Assembly: GCA_947455195.1 (NCBI GenBank)
Contig: CANGMI010000009.1
Span: 186,001 to 250,000, forward strand
DNA: 64,000 nt
Source: Pseudomonadota bacterium
GTDB taxonomy: Bacteria; Pseudomonadota; Gammaproteobacteria; Burkholderiales; SG8-39
Direction of reading: 5' to 3'
In this document: piece after piece, positions 63,254 through 64,000 of the stretch
How positions within the stretch are numbered: position 1 is the stretch's first letter
How the letters are laid out: the number at the start of each line of letters is the position of its first letter
Made by a program: the position numbers and the translations under genes
Notes under the pieces: generated by a model
The model's input: only the letters and a program-made list of their open reading frames with translations
Told to the model about the DNA's origin: nothing
Database searches by the model: none

Positions 63254-63318
63254 CGCTGCAGCGCGCCGTGGCACCGGGGCCGTTCGATGCACCGGGCTTG
63301 CAAAACCAGGAGACAGCA

Positions 63319-64000
63319 GTGGGAACACTTGATTCGAAGGTGGCAATCGTCACCGGCGCAGCCGGTGGGCTCGGACGCGCCATGACCGAGGGTCTCGTTG
63401 GCGCCGGGGCCCGTGTGGTGGGGGTCGACCTCGCAGCCGCCGCCGAAGGACTCGCCGCCATGGCCGATCGCCTCGGCACATCGTTCATGCCTTGCGTCGC
63501 CGACATCACGGAAGACGCAGGCGCCCAAGCCGCGCTCGCCTGCGCGCTCGAGCAGGCAGGGGCCCTTCATGTGCTCGTGAACAATGCAGGGGTCGGCATG
63601 CAGCGCATCAACCCGCGGTTTGCCTCGAACCCAACCCGGTTCTGGCAACTGACGCCCGCGCAATGGCATTCGGTGATCGAGACCAATGTCACCTCGCAAT
63701 TCCTGATGGCGCGCGCCTGCGCACCGCACCTGATGCAGCAAGGCTGGGGGCGCATCATCAACGTGACCACCAGCTACTTCACGATGCAGTTGCCCGGTTT
63801 CTGCCCCTACGGTCCGTCCAAGGCAGCCTGCGAAGCCAATACCGTGATCATGTCGCAGGACATGGCCGGAACCGGCGTCACGGCGAACGTGCTCATCCCG
63901 GGTGGCCCGGCGGACACGGCCATGGTGACCGACGACCAGATGTGGCCCGATCGCAGCAAGCTCGTGCAGCCCCGGAAGATGGTGGCGCCACTGCTCTGGC
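63319..64000 (+). CDS. SDR family oxidoreductase (3' end outside the window)
   Basis: An open frame from a GTG at 63319 runs to the window edge without a stop (227 codons). It starts with the dehydrogenase pattern SKVAIVTGAAGGLGRAM, has VLVNNAGVGMQ near 90 and the active site YGPSK near 172-176. It then runs into the NVLIPGG region normally found just before the C-terminal specificity helices. A CAGGAGA lies ahead of the GTG. All classical catalytic residues are in place, in contrast to the SDRs at 20759 and 51263. It probably oxidises a compound taken up by the preceding Liv transporter; the substrate is unknown. Confidence 0.88.
   Translation, partial: MGTLDSKVAIVTGAAGGLGRAMTEGLVGAGARVVGVDLAAAAEGLAAMADRLGTSFMPCVADITEDAGAQAALACALEQAGALHVLVNNAGVGMQRINPRFASNPTRFWQLTPAQWHSVIETNVTSQFLMARACAPHLMQQGWGRIINVTTSYFTMQLPGFCPYGPSKAACEANTVIMSQDMAGTGVTANVLIPGGPADTAMVTDDQMWPDRSKLVQPRKMVAPLLW

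Overview
The window is GC-rich, densely coding DNA that looks chromosomal and comes from a betaproteobacterium, most likely Burkholderiales (Alcaligenaceae-like). The basis is a groESL operon with both a sigma-32-type promoter and a CIRCE operator, ubiquinone genes ubiD and ubiA next to recG, a large set of Bug/TctC-type solute receptors, and an exosortase-linked exopolysaccharide locus. No tRNA, rRNA, transposase, integrase, CRISPR array or phage gene was seen, and no gene-free stretch exceeds about 260 bases.

Left part (1-23.8 kb), small-molecule uptake and catabolism. It opens with the tail of a branched-chain amino acid type ABC transporter (livM end, livG, livF). Next come a hydroxypyruvate isomerase, a signal-less substrate-binding-fold protein, and a four-gene operon (Rieske oxygenase, zinc alcohol dehydrogenase, RidA, CobW). 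Six Bug receptors and one TRAP receptor are then interspersed with aromatic or acyl-CoA type enzymes: a hydroxycinnamoyl-CoA hydratase/lyase homologue with an acyl-CoA dehydrogenase, a VOC protein, an ACMSD-type amidohydrolase, SDRs, a fumarylacetoacetase-family hydrolase, and a benzoate/anthranilate-type dioxygenase alpha/beta pair. Several receptors overlap the stop codon of the enzyme gene before them. No membrane subunits for the Bug or TRAP receptors and no reductase for either Rieske enzyme lie in the window.

Middle (23.8-31.6 kb): groEL and groES (minus strand, with terminator, operator and promoter), a divergent PBP4-type D-Ala-D-Ala carboxypeptidase, and a three-subunit molybdenum hydroxylase operon of the CO/xanthine dehydrogenase family.

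Exopolysaccharide locus (31.6-49.7 kb, nearly all minus strand): Wza-type export protein, outer-membrane beta-barrel, Wzz-type chain-length protein, CpsD-type kinase homologue, four glycosyltransferases, a Wzy/O-antigen-ligase-like protein, an exosortase fused to an EpsI domain, GDP-mannose 4,6-dehydratase, a GDP-fucose-synthase homologue that has lost its catalytic residues, a TPR lipoprotein and the initiating polyprenyl-phosphate sugar transferase. No Wzx flippase and no PEP-CTERM target protein were found here. The molybdenum hydroxylase operon follows only a few bases downstream.

Right part (49.7-64 kb): ubiD, an SDR without the catalytic Tyr/Lys, ubiA, recG, a membrane-anchored spermidine-synthase-like protein, a luciferase-family monooxygenase, and a second complete Liv transporter (livK divergent from livHMGF) followed by an SDR cut by the window end. 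The points most worth following are the enzyme-coupled orphan receptors, the active-site-altered homologues (HCHL-like, GDP-fucose-synthase-like, CpsD-like and two SDRs) and the exosortase locus that lacks a visible substrate.
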